Origin: Parafilimonas terrae
GTDB lineage: Bacteria > Bacteroidota > Bacteroidia > Chitinophagales > Chitinophagaceae
NCBI RefSeq assembly: GCF_900115755.1
Contig: NZ_FOXQ01000008.1
Coordinates: 124,001 to 188,000 of the forward strand
DNA length: 64,000 nucleotides
Direction: 5' to 3'
Numbering within the stretch: the stretch's first letter is position 1; every line of letters begins with the position of its first letter. This document shows positions 1 through 8,590 of this stretch, piece by piece. The translations under genes were made by a program, and so were the position numbers. The notes under the pieces were generated by a model. That model saw only the letters and a program-made list of their open reading frames with translations, was not told the DNA's origin and ran no database searches.

Positions 1-65
1 AGCACATTAACGACTTGATTTAAAGACTCTATAATTCGACATTTAATCATCTTAAAAGTTGAATT

Positions 66-1433
66 ATGTTGGAGAGTAGTTTTGGACTTACATTCTTCCT
101 TAAGAGTCCGCAGAAAAAAATAACCACACACAGGAAGACAGACATAAGATATGTCTACATGAGAATTACAGTTGATGGTATTCCTAAAGAAACATCCACT
201 AAACGCAAATGGGATGCTAACCGCTGGGATCAAAAGACAGAAAGAGCGACCGGAAATAAAGAAGATGCACGCGCCTTGAATTTTTTTCTGGATTCAATGG
301 TAATGAAAGTGCATCAATGCAAAAGTGACCTTATATACAACGAGCAGACGATTACTACTCAAAAGATCATGGATTATGTTTTGGGCAGAATTGCACCAAA
401 AGCAAAAGTTCTGGAGGAATTTCAATTGCACAATGATGAAATGTTGGCATTGGTGCCAAAAGAGTATGCGAAAGGTACACATGAACGATTTGTGACTGCG
501 CGTTCACATGTTGGGGAGTTTATCAAATTCAAGTATCACGTTGATGATATGGAATTCAGGGAATTGAGTTATGAATTTATCAAGGATTATGAGTTCTATT
601 TGAAAACTGTAAGGAAATGCAGTAATAACACTACCTTAAAATACATATCGAATTTCAAGAAAATCGTTCTTAGGGCAATCGATAAAGAAATCATAACTAC
701 CGATCCATTCAAAAGGTTCAGAGGTAAAAAAACAAAGCTTATGAAAAAACCCCTGAGCAGGCAGCAGTTAACTATTCTTGAAAATCATCAATTCTCAACC
801 CCTCGTTTGGCAACAGTCAGAGATATTTTCATATTTCAATGTTATACAGGCCTTGCTTATATTGATGCATTTAATTTAAAGAAATCGGATATAAAAACAG
901 GTATTGACGGAGAGCAATGGATCATTTCGGCAAGACAAAAAACAGGCAGTCCTATTAATATACCTCTGTTGCCAAAAGCAGTGGAAATCATGGAAAAATA
1001 TAGGTGTCATCCTATATGTCTAAAACGAGGTTCGGTACTGCCAGTGAGTTCCAATCAAAAAATGAATGAATACCTGAAAGAAATTGCGGACTTGTGTCAA
1101 CTGGATTGTACACTTAATACGCACAAAGCAAGACGTACATTTGGCAGTACTGTAACATTAAATAACCATGTACCTATCCATGTTGTAAAAGAAATGCTCG
1201 GCCATCATTCTGTTAAGCAGACAGAGCAATATGCACTCACAGAAGAACAGGCTATAGGCCGGGAAATGCAGGAATTGAAGAACAGGCTGAACAAAAAGGA
1301 AATTAACAATCCTAATCTTTCATCGGATAAAATTTTAAGACTTGAAGCGGAGATACAAGAATTAAAAAAGCAGCTTGCCAAGCAAAATAGTGACCAATCT
1401 TCATTTCCCGATCAATACACAAGTGTTGCATAA
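66..1433 (+). CDS. Tyrosine-type site-specific integrase
   Basis: A 455-residue tyrosine recombinase of the kind that moves Bacteroidota conjugative or mobilizable elements. An N-terminal arm and a SAM-like core-binding region fill roughly residues 1-220 and the catalytic domain about 230-400. Visible catalytic residues are H353 and R356 (H-x-x-R in a HKARR context), H380 in LGHHS and the nucleophile Y389 (EQYA). The usual first arginine position reads TGLAYID, with Ala264. From memory, this TGLAYID form is common in Bacteroidota element integrases and need not mean loss of function. A coiled coil rich in E, L and K ends the protein (about 415-445). The gene faces three small minus-strand genes and the tra operon, so it probably belongs to that element. 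The leader is cut by the window edge, so the promoter and any att site cannot be judged. Confidence 0.93.
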   Translation: MLESSFGLTFFLKSPQKKITTHRKTDIRYVYMRITVDGIPKETSTKRKWDANRWDQKTERATGNKEDARALNFFLDSMVMKVHQCKSDLIYNEQTITTQKIMDYVLGRIAPKAKVLEEFQLHNDEMLALVPKEYAKGTHERFVTARSHVGEFIKFKYHVDDMEFRELSYEFIKDYEFYLKTVRKCSNNTTLKYISNFKKIVLRAIDKEIITTDPFKRFRGKKTKLMKKPLSRQQLTILENHQFSTPRLATVRDIFIFQCYTGLAYIDAFNLKKSDIKTGIDGEQWIISARQKTGSPINIPLLPKAVEIMEKYRCHPICLKRGSVLPVSSNQKMNEYLKEIADLCQLDCTLNTHKARRTFGSTVTLNNHVPIHVVKEMLGHHSVKQTEQYALTEEQAIGREMQELKNRLNKKEINNPNLSSDKILRLEAEIQELKKQLAKQNSDQSSFPDQYTSVA

Positions 1434-1444
1434 AGAGAAAATAT

Positions 1445-1476
1445 TAAGACCATAATGATTACACATTATGGTCTTA
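1445..1476. terminator. Bidirectional hairpin terminator after the integrase
   Basis: A perfect 13-bp inverted repeat (TAAGACCATAATG, loop ATTACA, CATTATGGTCTTA) lies between the convergent integrase gene (ends 1433) and the gene ending at 1474. The right arm contains the TAA stop of the minus-strand gene (1474-1476). T-rich tails are weak on both sides, so factor-independent termination is likely but not certain. Confidence 0.7.
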
Positions 1477-1755
1477 TACTAAAATTTCAATTTCACTTTT
1501 GTAACCCGGATGATACGACGGTGTATATTTTATATATCCCATTTGTTGCAAGTCCTTAAAATATTTGTGATACGTTGGTAAAGTAGCTATGTGTGACAGT
1601 GACATGATCTTACTTCTGCTCACCTTAATTGTTTTTCTCTGACCTTGCCGGTAACCTAAATACAGGATAGCAGTTAATATAGCGAAGTGCCAAACCGTCA
1701 ACCTCTGGTCCTTTTCAAATAAGGATAGATATATTGATAATTCTGCCAGGCTCAT
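1474..1755 (-). CDS. Small winged-helix-like protein, paralog of the gene at 2068
   Basis: A 93-residue protein of unknown function. Its second half (a TYHK...K-L...GYI-Y-PS pattern followed by a short basic stretch) matches the second half of the protein at 2068-2355. The two are paralogs of about the same length. The helix-rich layout ending in a beta-hairpin suggests a winged helix-turn-helix, and proteins of this type are frequent beside integrases of Bacteroidota elements. It follows the excisionase-like gene at 1766 by 10 bases on the same strand. A role in controlling excision or transfer is inference. Confidence 0.65.
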   Translation of the reverse strand: MSLAELSIYLSLFEKDQRLTVWHFAILTAILYLGYRQGQRKTIKVSRSKIMSLSHIATLPTYHKYFKDLQQMGYIKYTPSYHPGYKSEIEILV

Positions 1756-1765
1756 TGCTTATAAG

Positions 1766-2029
1766 TTACTCATTGAACAAAGCCTGCAAATCGCTCTTGT
1801 TATAGTAATAAGAACCAAGAATCTTCTTGTAACGAACCTTTCCTGTTATCCTCAAATTCTGCAACGAACCTGCAGACATATCCATTAGCTTTCGCACAGC
1901 TTTGCTCTTTAACCATTCAGGATGCATGCCCTGGTTTTCGCAAGTAATCTTTTCAAGCAATTTTTGTATGTCATTCATCAAAAGCATACCGAACTGCCTT
2001 AAATCGTCTTTTGTCACTGCATCTTCCAT
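1766..2029 (-). CDS. Excisionase-like helix-turn-helix protein
   Basis: An 87-residue protein whose C-terminal half (about 40-87) has the MerR/excisionase-type layout seen in Bacteroidota element proteins: a helix ending in a serine-rich turn (MSAGSLQNLR), then G-x-V-R-Y-K-K and a beta-hairpin ending YYYNKSDLQAL. Such proteins bind DNA and often act as excisionases or transfer regulators (family knowledge). It lies between two paralogous small genes and near the integrase, which fits an excision-control role. The N-terminal 40 residues are helical and unassigned. The function is inferred from fold and position. Confidence 0.75.
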   Translation of the reverse strand: MEDAVTKDDLRQFGMLLMNDIQKLLEKITCENQGMHPEWLKSKAVRKLMDMSAGSLQNLRITGKVRYKKILGSYYYNKSDLQALFNE

Positions 2030-2067
2030 TTCTATCTTACTTTAGATTGATTCATTGTTAATCCAAT

Positions 2068-2355
2068 TCAATCGACAGGAAAATAAATCCTGCTTGCCTG
2101 GTTACGTTTAAAAGAAGGTATGTAATGGATGTACCCATATGCACTCAATTCCTTGACGCATTTATGATAGGTTATAGGGGCCGATATTTTTGCGATTTTC
2201 ATGATCTCATGGCCAAATACCTGGATGGGATTCGCGAAGTCACAGTGAATCCTGTATTGCAGCAAAGCGGCGTAAATGCCGATATGTGTAATGCTGATGC
2301 GGCCATCATCACGGATTGCCGAAAAGAAATCGCTTAACATCTTTAACTGATCCAT
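2068..2355 (-). CDS. Small winged-helix-like protein, paralog of the gene at 1474
   Basis: A 95-residue protein counted from the ATG at 2355. A TTG six codons upstream (2373) is an alternative start but would overlap the preceding stop. The segment TYHKCVKELSAYGYIHYIPS parallels the same segment of the gene at 1474, so the two arose by duplication. The fold is probably a winged helix. It is the first of three small co-directional genes read towards the integrase. The role is unknown; regulation of the mobile element is an inference from location. Confidence 0.65.
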   Translation of the reverse strand: MDQLKMLSDFFSAIRDDGRISITHIGIYAALLQYRIHCDFANPIQVFGHEIMKIAKISAPITYHKCVKELSAYGYIHYIPSFKRNQASRIYFPVD

Positions 2356-2369
2356 TATTATTACATTGA

Positions 2370-3119
2370 TCAAGGCATACTGTAAGTGATAAGGTCATAG
2401 GCATAAGCACTGCAATCAGCAGCGTATACTACATCATTGCCACTCACAATAGCACCCGCGATATCACTTGTCGTTGCGGCGATCCATTTCACGATATTTT
2501 TAATACTGAAGGTCGCACTTGAAAAAGGCTCTTTGAAAACATTCATCCAGTAGTAAATAGAGAACCTCGCAATAGATGTTATTTTGAGAATGGCTTCACT
2601 ATCTTCTGCCGACAATAACTTATCCAGCATTATTTCATTTTCAAAACCGGCAATGGCAGTTTTAATAACAGAATAGCGGCTGTTATCATCTGAAAGCTTA
2701 TTGATTATTTGCATCAATGAATCCAGCTTTAATTTCAGCATCTGATCGTAAGAACAACCAGCAATGATATTTTGTATATCTGCGCGACTCTTATTTACTG
2801 TGCTGCTTACTGTTGCAAAGAATGTTGCAGGCAAATCAATACCATACGACTGTTCATAAAATTTCAGCACATATTGTGTCGACACATTCGCATCAGGAGG
2901 CGTATTGCCTTTACAACTTAATAAATAAGCAACGATGCGGTTATGCAGGTATCCTGTACTATCGTAAGGATTAAGCAGGTTTTCAGGCGTTGATATAGCC
3001 ATAACATTTCCTGTATCAACATCAACGTTCAGTGATATTGCAACATCCGTATTATCTTCTTTTTTACATGAAACGAAAACTGAGATCATCATGGTCATCA
3101 CTATTATTTGTTTGTTCAT
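2370..3119 (-). CDS. Lipoprotein of unknown function at the end of the tra region
   Basis: A 249-residue protein from the ATG at 3119. A signal peptide ends in a lipobox (VFVSC followed by KKED), so the mature protein should be anchored by a lipidated cysteine. An upstream in-frame start at 3179 would bury that signal and is less likely. The rest is helical with no motif I recognise. It lies 76 bases after the conserved gene at 3196 and may be co-transcribed with the tra operon, which would fit an element-encoded surface or exclusion function. That function is speculation. Confidence 0.7.
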   Translation of the reverse strand: MNKQIIVMTMMISVFVSCKKEDNTDVAISLNVDVDTGNVMAISTPENLLNPYDSTGYLHNRIVAYLLSCKGNTPPDANVSTQYVLKFYEQSYGIDLPATFFATVSSTVNKSRADIQNIIAGCSYDQMLKLKLDSLMQIINKLSDDNSRYSVIKTAIAGFENEIMLDKLLSAEDSEAILKITSIARFSIYYWMNVFKEPFSSATFSIKNIVKWIAATTSDIAGAIVSGNDVVYAADCSAYAYDLITYSMP

Positions 3120-3195
3120 TTTGTTTGCTTTCAGTTGTGAATGGATTTGTATTAAATACCGTCGCCTGACAATAAGCAACGGGGCAGATCAGCGT

Positions 3196-3999
3196 TTAGC
3201 TGATCTTCTGCCTGTTCCTTTTTTTCTTAGATGCTGAAGGAACCTCCGGGCCATCATCTTCTGCAGGCGCCTGCTTTTCTTTTTTATTGTCCTGTTTAAC
3301 AGATTTCGATTCGCCTTCAGACTGCTGTTCGCTTTTCGCCTGGCGGGTATCGATCCTTTGCATATTGCCGTCATAAATGTTGATGGTCTTGAACTGGGGA
3401 TTGGCTTCGATATATTGTTTCTGGTTGGCGCCATTGATCTGAAACGTGGCTGATTGTAGGTTGCCTTTCTTCAACGAATCCATCAGGCTTTTCTTGAACT
3501 CGTCATTTGTCAGTTCGCGGATAGGATGTTTGGACAATACGGCTTCCAGGTCATATCCATAATTCTGGTGATAGTGCTTCAGTTTAAAATTGCCGTTATC
3601 ATCACTCTGCTTGAAGTCCATTTGAATCCATGCGTTATACACTTGTCCTTCCTTACCGGTCAGGTCTTTATTTACAGACCGTCCTTCCATCAGGTTATAG
3701 GCTTCTTTCAGCGTGATGTTGTTTCCTTTGTTGATATAGAAGGTTTGTTCCATTTGTTCAGCAGTACCTTCTTTTTGCAAGGCCACCTGGTAAGAATTTA
3801 AAAAGTACATATCACTTTGTTTGGACTGGCTGAAATTTAATGTAGCTGTTACCGTATCGTCACCGTATTTGGTTTGATGCTGCAATTTGAATTCCGGTTT
3901 GCCTTCTTCTATTTTCTGCTTCAGTTCGTTTTCCAAACCTTCACCGAAACCGGTATATTTTACCTGTTCTTTCAGGTATTCAAAATTTTTCTGGTTCAT
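3196..3999 (-). CDS. Conserved conjugative-element protein, DUF3945-like
   Basis: A 267-residue soluble protein. The N-terminal part (1-130) opens with a KNFEYLKEQVKYTGFGEGL-type stretch. The segment around 150-210 (YGYDLEAVLSKHPI ... GNLQSATF ... ANPQFKTINIYD) resembles the DUF3945-type units found in Bacteroidota conjugative elements, by memory and not by search. The last 60 residues are charged and low complexity (E, K, Q, S), probably disordered. It follows traN by 59 bases in the same direction. The function is unknown; the name rests on family resemblance only. Confidence 0.75.
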   Translation of the reverse strand: MNQKNFEYLKEQVKYTGFGEGLENELKQKIEEGKPEFKLQHQTKYGDDTVTATLNFSQSKQSDMYFLNSYQVALQKEGTAEQMEQTFYINKGNNITLKEAYNLMEGRSVNKDLTGKEGQVYNAWIQMDFKQSDDNGNFKLKHYHQNYGYDLEAVLSKHPIRELTNDEFKKSLMDSLKKGNLQSATFQINGANQKQYIEANPQFKTINIYDGNMQRIDTRQAKSEQQSEGESKSVKQDNKKEKQAPAEDDGPEVPSASKKKRNRQKIS

Positions 4000-4058
4000 G
4001 ATCTTTTTGTTTTTGAATGTTATTTAAATGGATGATCGTTGTTTATGGAGATAGGCGC

Positions 4059-4898
4059 TTAGTTTATTGAAATGACTTTTAGCAGGTCCCTGTTCTTTAT
4101 ATGCAGTTCCATATGCCTGCCACCATTTTTCTCCATGAGTTGGATAGCGAGGTACTTTTTATCGGGAATAGTAAACTTGGGCACTGCAAAGACGATGGTT
4201 TGATCTGTGGCCCTTGTGACTTTGTTTGTATTATTGGACACATGGACAGGCTGTATCTCTATTTCCTGTGTAGCGGTGCGTTTCGCCTTTTTCTGATCGC
4301 GGATATAAAAGCGCAACTGGTCTATATCATAGTCTACATTGGTTTCGTTGGTAATGCGGAAGCGCAGGTACATAGTTTCATCATGGATAAAAAGTCCGTC
4401 CATCCGGAACCGGATACCATAACTGTGATCTTTGACTCCTCTCAGCCTTGCTTTCGATATGGCGGCTATGCCTGCATACTGCTCCATCTCTTTTGTATTG
4501 GTATTCCCTGCAAGAACAGCTACTGCGTTCTTAGGTGCTGTGTCCGCCAATGAAAGATTCAACCCTGATGGTTGACTGGCATAGTCAACCATGAAGGATG
4601 TTAACTTGCCGTCAGCCGTAATGACAGAAAGGTTCGTTTCCGGGAAACTATCCCTCGCTGCTTTTAGCTGGAGTATATTTTCTACTCCTTTTGCTTTTTG
4701 CGCCAGCACATCCCTGCTGCCACGGTCTACGCTGATGATCGCATAAGGGAAGATAATATTGGTGGTCACGGCATAAGAAATAGCGACATGGTAAGGCGCT
4801 ATCACTTTCAATTGTTGTTCATGGAGATATTGGGCCTGCGCATTTACAATGCCGCATATCAGAAATCCCGTTAGCATTACTACACTGATCTTTCTCAT
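4059..4898 (-). CDS. traN: Conjugative transposon protein TraN
   Basis: A 279-residue secreted protein of the TraN family (DUF4138) of Bacteroidota conjugative elements. A signal peptide (ending near NAQAQ) is followed by the characteristic stretch TTNIIFPYAIISVDRGSRD and then KAKGVENILQ. TraN is thought to be an outer-membrane or periplasmic part of the mating channel, comparable in place to VirB9 (family knowledge). The length is normal for the family. It follows traM by 26 bases, the conserved order. Confidence 0.92.
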   Translation of the reverse strand: MRKISVVMLTGFLICGIVNAQAQYLHEQQLKVIAPYHVAISYAVTTNIIFPYAIISVDRGSRDVLAQKAKGVENILQLKAARDSFPETNLSVITADGKLTSFMVDYASQPSGLNLSLADTAPKNAVAVLAGNTNTKEMEQYAGIAAISKARLRGVKDHSYGIRFRMDGLFIHDETMYLRFRITNETNVDYDIDQLRFYIRDQKKAKRTATQEIEIQPVHVSNNTNKVTRATDQTIVFAVPKFTIPDKKYLAIQLMEKNGGRHMELHIKNRDLLKVISIN

Positions 4899-4924
4899 CT
4901 CTGGAATTTTTAAATGATTAATAT

Positions 4925-6235
4925 TTAGTTGGATGTATCTTGTTTTTGCTTTTCGTCGCGCAACAATACCTGGTAGCCTGCCTTTACGGTCACTTTTACA
5001 AGCTTTACCTTTTTTGAGAACAAGGTCTTTGCGGCTTCGATGCCCGCACCTGCAGCCTGGGCCTGCCAGGATGGGTCAAGGCTGGTTAAGCCAATGGTTT
5101 GCATGGAACGGTCTGCGGATTGTTTGGCGACATCTCTTGTGATAGCGCCGGGTATATAGATCCCATCCAGTCCATCCATATCATATACCGATAATTCAAC
5201 GGGGAACAGGGAATTATGATAACGTACGCTATTGATCCTAACATTCAATCGTTCGCCGTTCAACGAAGCGGTACCAAACAGGAAATTACCTTTCGGGATA
5301 AGCACTCCGTTAATGAATACGTCATTCATCAACCTCAATTTTACGGTAGAGCCGTCTACGATGGTTTGAGTTTCATGTACCACGGCTTGAATAGCATTCT
5401 GTGCATCGGCTGTTGTGTTCGTATCATCAAGCAGATAAAACCCATTGCGTTCTCCACCCGGAATGGCATCATTATGAAGCAGGGAAATATTATCACCCTT
5501 TGGCTTTGCCATAACTGCAAGTACCTGACCTTTTCTTTTTTCAGAAGCCTGCTTTAATTCTTCTTCCATACGTTCCGGGTGCTGCACATCGAGTATTTTA
5601 TCTAACATCCCATCTAACTGCTGCATTTCGGGATCATTTGTTACAGGCTGGTTCATCGTATGCATCATTTGTTCCAGACGGTCTATATCGGACGAATTCA
5701 TCGCTCCGCTATTATTATCACCCAGCACGCTTTCGGGAACTGTACCATTATTGCTGTAATCGCTTGGCGGTGTAAGCGGCTTATTGATCTCATTATTCAG
5801 ATCAGAAAGCTTCTGGTATATTTTATCAACATTAGGATCAACGTCATGTCTTCCGGACAATGATGTATTAAGCCCTTTTGTGTACGTGGGTTCCGGCAAC
5901 AGGTCGTTTTGTTCCAATAAAATACTGTCGGTATCCGCTGCGTTCATATCCCGGTAGTTCGGATCATTTTTCCTGAGTTCTTCGAACTTTGCAGAGTCTT
6001 CCTGTGCCAGGTCATAATAACTCATCTTGTCCATCGGCTTGTCATCCTTTATATGGGCATCGGGCAGGTCAATATTGATGCCTTCCTGTTTTTTTGTTTG
6101 TGCCGCTACAGCCTGCACACTCCCTCCGCTCAGCGCCCAGAAGATCACCGTAATGAACGGCAAAACAAGTAAGGGCAACACCAGCAGGAATTTACGTTGC
6201 CGGATCATCTTTGGGGTCATTTCCTTCTTCTTCAT
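4925..6235 (-). CDS. traM: Conjugative transposon protein TraM
   Basis: A 436-residue TraM-family protein. A single transmembrane helix lies near the N terminus (about residues 15-36, LLVLPLLVLPFITVIFW) after a basic cytoplasmic start. A long acidic, low-complexity periplasmic linker follows, then a C-terminal globular domain from about 250. In this layout TraM corresponds to VirB10, spanning the envelope in the mating channel (family knowledge). The C-terminal domain includes an ALIPKGNFLFG-like VirB10 pattern (GVLIPKGNFLFGTASL). It starts 2 bases after the traL-position gene. Confidence 0.92.
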   Translation of the reverse strand: MKKKEMTPKMIRQRKFLLVLPLLVLPFITVIFWALSGGSVQAVAAQTKKQEGINIDLPDAHIKDDKPMDKMSYYDLAQEDSAKFEELRKNDPNYRDMNAADTDSILLEQNDLLPEPTYTKGLNTSLSGRHDVDPNVDKIYQKLSDLNNEINKPLTPPSDYSNNGTVPESVLGDNNSGAMNSSDIDRLEQMMHTMNQPVTNDPEMQQLDGMLDKILDVQHPERMEEELKQASEKRKGQVLAVMAKPKGDNISLLHNDAIPGGERNGFYLLDDTNTTADAQNAIQAVVHETQTIVDGSTVKLRLMNDVFINGVLIPKGNFLFGTASLNGERLNVRINSVRYHNSLFPVELSVYDMDGLDGIYIPGAITRDVAKQSADRSMQTIGLTSLDPSWQAQAAGAGIEAAKTLFSKKVKLVKVTVKAGYQVLLRDEKQKQDTSN

Positions 6236-6237
6236 AT

Positions 6238-6717
6238 TTATTTTTGTTTTAGCTGTTGATAATAATTTTCAATAATCCGCACACTGTCCGGTAAACCGGG
6301 ACGATGCTTCATAATGCTGTCATAAATGGGTTTGCCAGAAGGGCTTCTTGCCAGGCTGTCCATATACATCCTGAAGTTTTTGATCCGGTTATAGCCTGTG
6401 TCTGTCACTTGCGGGGTTGAGGTCACCACGTCGCCGGTTTCGTTGATATGAGCGGGTGTTCTTATGGGAGTAACTGCGATGCTTTTGCTACCCTTTGATA
6501 TGAATGCATCTATTGCCAGGTAAATGCTATATCCACCTGCCGTCAGGACGAACAATGCCAACAGTAGCTTCCATGTATTACGCGAAAATCTTTGGGTGCG
6601 CTTTGTCATCCATTTTGCCCACTTTGTTTGCAAATGCGCAAATGCTATCTGCGTTATACCGGGCAGCAGGCCGGGATGCACCTTTTTCGTTTTCTTTCTT
6701 TTCAATGAAAATTTCAT
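6238..6717 (-). CDS. Small single-pass membrane protein in the traL position
   Basis: A 159-residue protein with a very basic N terminus, one transmembrane helix (about 50-68, LLLALFVLTAGGYSIYLA) and a periplasmic tail. It sits between traK and traM, where traL lies in CTnDOT-type operons, with gaps of only 10 and 2 bases. Sequence conservation of this position is low across elements, so I name it by place. It probably helps assemble the inner-membrane part of the mating apparatus. Confidence 0.8.
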   Translation of the reverse strand: MKFSLKRKKTKKVHPGLLPGITQIAFAHLQTKWAKWMTKRTQRFSRNTWKLLLALFVLTAGGYSIYLAIDAFISKGSKSIAVTPIRTPAHINETGDVVTSTPQVTDTGYNRIKNFRMYMDSLARSPSGKPIYDSIMKHRPGLPDSVRIIENYYQQLKQK

Positions 6718-6727
6718 AACCTATGTT

Positions 6728-7351
6728 TTACGGATGCCTGCTTACTGTTTTTAGATCGCGGTTATCAACGGTATTCCATCTTTCTATCAGGAAACCATGC
6801 GGGTTATTGTCACTTCGGGACACATTGCGCAAAGCCCCTTCCGTTACCAGGCTACGTGTAGTGATGCTGGTTGGGCGTATAATGCTCTGGGTAGCATAGC
6901 AACGGAACCTGTAGGGGTATTTATTGATATCAACGAATACACTGTCCACCGCAATGGTCTGGTTGACATTGCCGGATATCAGCCCTGCATAATAGCCGTT
7001 CTCTTTAAGGTCATCGTAGATGCGCTTGGCGCTGCCGTCCGCGAGGTACAAGGCTTTGGTAATATTAGCCTGTATAGCCTTTTCATCAGGGTCAAGCGTA
7101 AAGAATAATTCATGGAAGGTCTTTACATGATCCCTTGCTTCCACGGGTATATTATCCTTTCGTTCGGACGCATAAGCTTCTAATGCTTTGCCGTTGGCAA
7201 GGATATATATCTTGCCCTGCATCATGGATACCAGGCGGAAGCTTTTATAGAGCGCAAAACAGCAGATAAGCACACATCCCGCGATCATGAGCATGGTAAA
7301 ACTCCTGACATGCCGGAAGGCCGTATCTATATTTTTCATTTTTTTGAACAT
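6728..7351 (-). CDS. traK: Conjugative transposon protein TraK
   Basis: A 207-residue TraK-family protein. The N-terminal cytoplasmic segment opens with MFKKMKNIDTAFRHVR, a transmembrane helix covers about 18-38, and a periplasmic domain follows with the family pattern HELFFTLDPDEKAI and later YRFRCYATQSIIR. TraK corresponds to VirB8, an inner-membrane scaffold of type IV secretion (family knowledge). Length and gene order are normal. Confidence 0.93.
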   Translation of the reverse strand: MFKKMKNIDTAFRHVRSFTMLMIAGCVLICCFALYKSFRLVSMMQGKIYILANGKALEAYASERKDNIPVEARDHVKTFHELFFTLDPDEKAIQANITKALYLADGSAKRIYDDLKENGYYAGLISGNVNQTIAVDSVFVDINKYPYRFRCYATQSIIRPTSITTRSLVTEGALRNVSRSDNNPHGFLIERWNTVDNRDLKTVSRHP

Positions 7352-7370
7352 ATTGCTCCTCCTTAACTGG

Positions 7371-8579
7371 CTATGATTTGCCTTTTAATTTATCATTCAT
7401 ATATCCGGAACCTCCTCCGCTTTTTTCGTTGAAATAAGGGTTGGATTGGCTGCTGCCGGCCATGCTTTGCCATGCACGGCTTGCTGCATTACCAAGAGCA
7501 TCTGTTGCCATTCCTGCACCGGATGAAGCAGTACTCACAACACTCCTGGAAGTATTGCCGAAGATGCTGGTTACTTTGTGGCCTAATGCGCCGCCACCAC
7601 CTGCATGCACGATATAGTTGGCCACAGAAGGAACGGTAAAATATCCAACGATGCCAATGATCATGAATACGAGATAGGCTACGTCGGTACTGCTGAAGAA
7701 GGTATCGCCATATTGTTGTACCTGGGTGATGTCAAGCTTCAGCATCTGCTCCTGTATCTTGCCGATGATGCTGCCGAAAATATTAGCTACGGGAAGCCAT
7801 AGAAAAATATTGATATAGCGTGCCAGCCAGACAGTGAGGGTATGTTGAAAACCGTCAAACACAGCGATACCAAAAACTAATGGGCCAAGTATGGAAAGCA
7901 CTACTAATTGAAAAGTTCGTAAAGTGTCAATACATAGGGATGCTGCCTGGAACAACACCTGCAGCACTTCGCTCATCCATTCTTTAATAGTATTCCGGAA
8001 ATTATAGGATGCCTTGGCCATAGCGAATTTGATGTCATTGCCGATGCCATCGAATACGCCTTCACCGGAAGGGTCCGCATTATCATGTGTGTATTTATAC
8101 CAGCGATCACGGTCGCCGTCGCCGCTTGGTCCTACATACATCTGCCATGTATCGGATTGTTTGATGGCATCTTCTTTCTGTTGCAGTAAGGTGGCAATAG
8201 CCTTGTCTGAATTTTCCACCATAGCGGCAGTGGCTATTACGGTGGGTTTCATTACTCCGTTAATGATGCCTAAAACGGACGGAAAGATCAATACGCAAAA
8301 GCCAATGACGAAGGGCCGGAAAAGCGGGTAAAAATCTATAGGTTCCGCATTGGCGAGGTGCCTCCATATCCTTGCTGCGATATGCCACATGGCTGCAAAC
8401 CCTGCGAGTCCCTGTCCTACGCCTACCAACTGGCTGCATAGCGGCATCATCTCGTCATATAATTGTTCCAGTACGCCATGCATTCCTTTCATCTCATCGG
8501 CGATACCCTGCGCATGGCTCATAAAGGGCAATACCATTCCCACTGCCGCTATCCATGCGGCCTTTCTGCACGTTGCCAT
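7371..8579 (-). CDS. traJ: Conjugative transposon protein TraJ
   Basis: A 402-residue polytopic membrane protein of the TraJ family, the VirB6 counterpart in the inner-membrane channel. A signal-like first helix is followed by several hydrophobic segments (around 55-75, 85-105, 205-245, 255-275 and 295-320) and a glycine/serine-rich cytoplasmic tail from about 325. The ILGPLVFGIAVFDGF stretch near 225 is typical of the family. It lies between the traI-like genes and traK in conserved order. Confidence 0.92.
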   Translation of the reverse strand: MATCRKAAWIAAVGMVLPFMSHAQGIADEMKGMHGVLEQLYDEMMPLCSQLVGVGQGLAGFAAMWHIAARIWRHLANAEPIDFYPLFRPFVIGFCVLIFPSVLGIINGVMKPTVIATAAMVENSDKAIATLLQQKEDAIKQSDTWQMYVGPSGDGDRDRWYKYTHDNADPSGEGVFDGIGNDIKFAMAKASYNFRNTIKEWMSEVLQVLFQAASLCIDTLRTFQLVVLSILGPLVFGIAVFDGFQHTLTVWLARYINIFLWLPVANIFGSIIGKIQEQMLKLDITQVQQYGDTFFSSTDVAYLVFMIIGIVGYFTVPSVANYIVHAGGGGALGHKVTSIFGNTSRSVVSTASSGAGMATDALGNAASRAWQSMAGSSQSNPYFNEKSGGGSGYMNDKLKGKS

Positions 8580-8590
8580 ATTTTATTTGT

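Noticed and set aside
1..65. Left attachment site of the conjugative element
   Set aside because: No repeat of this stretch was found near the other side of the tra region, and the element may extend beyond the window.
4101..4553. Plus-strand frame of 150 codons inside traN
   Set aside because: It lies wholly opposite traN, whose family match and operon order are clear. The reverse frame has no recognisable features.
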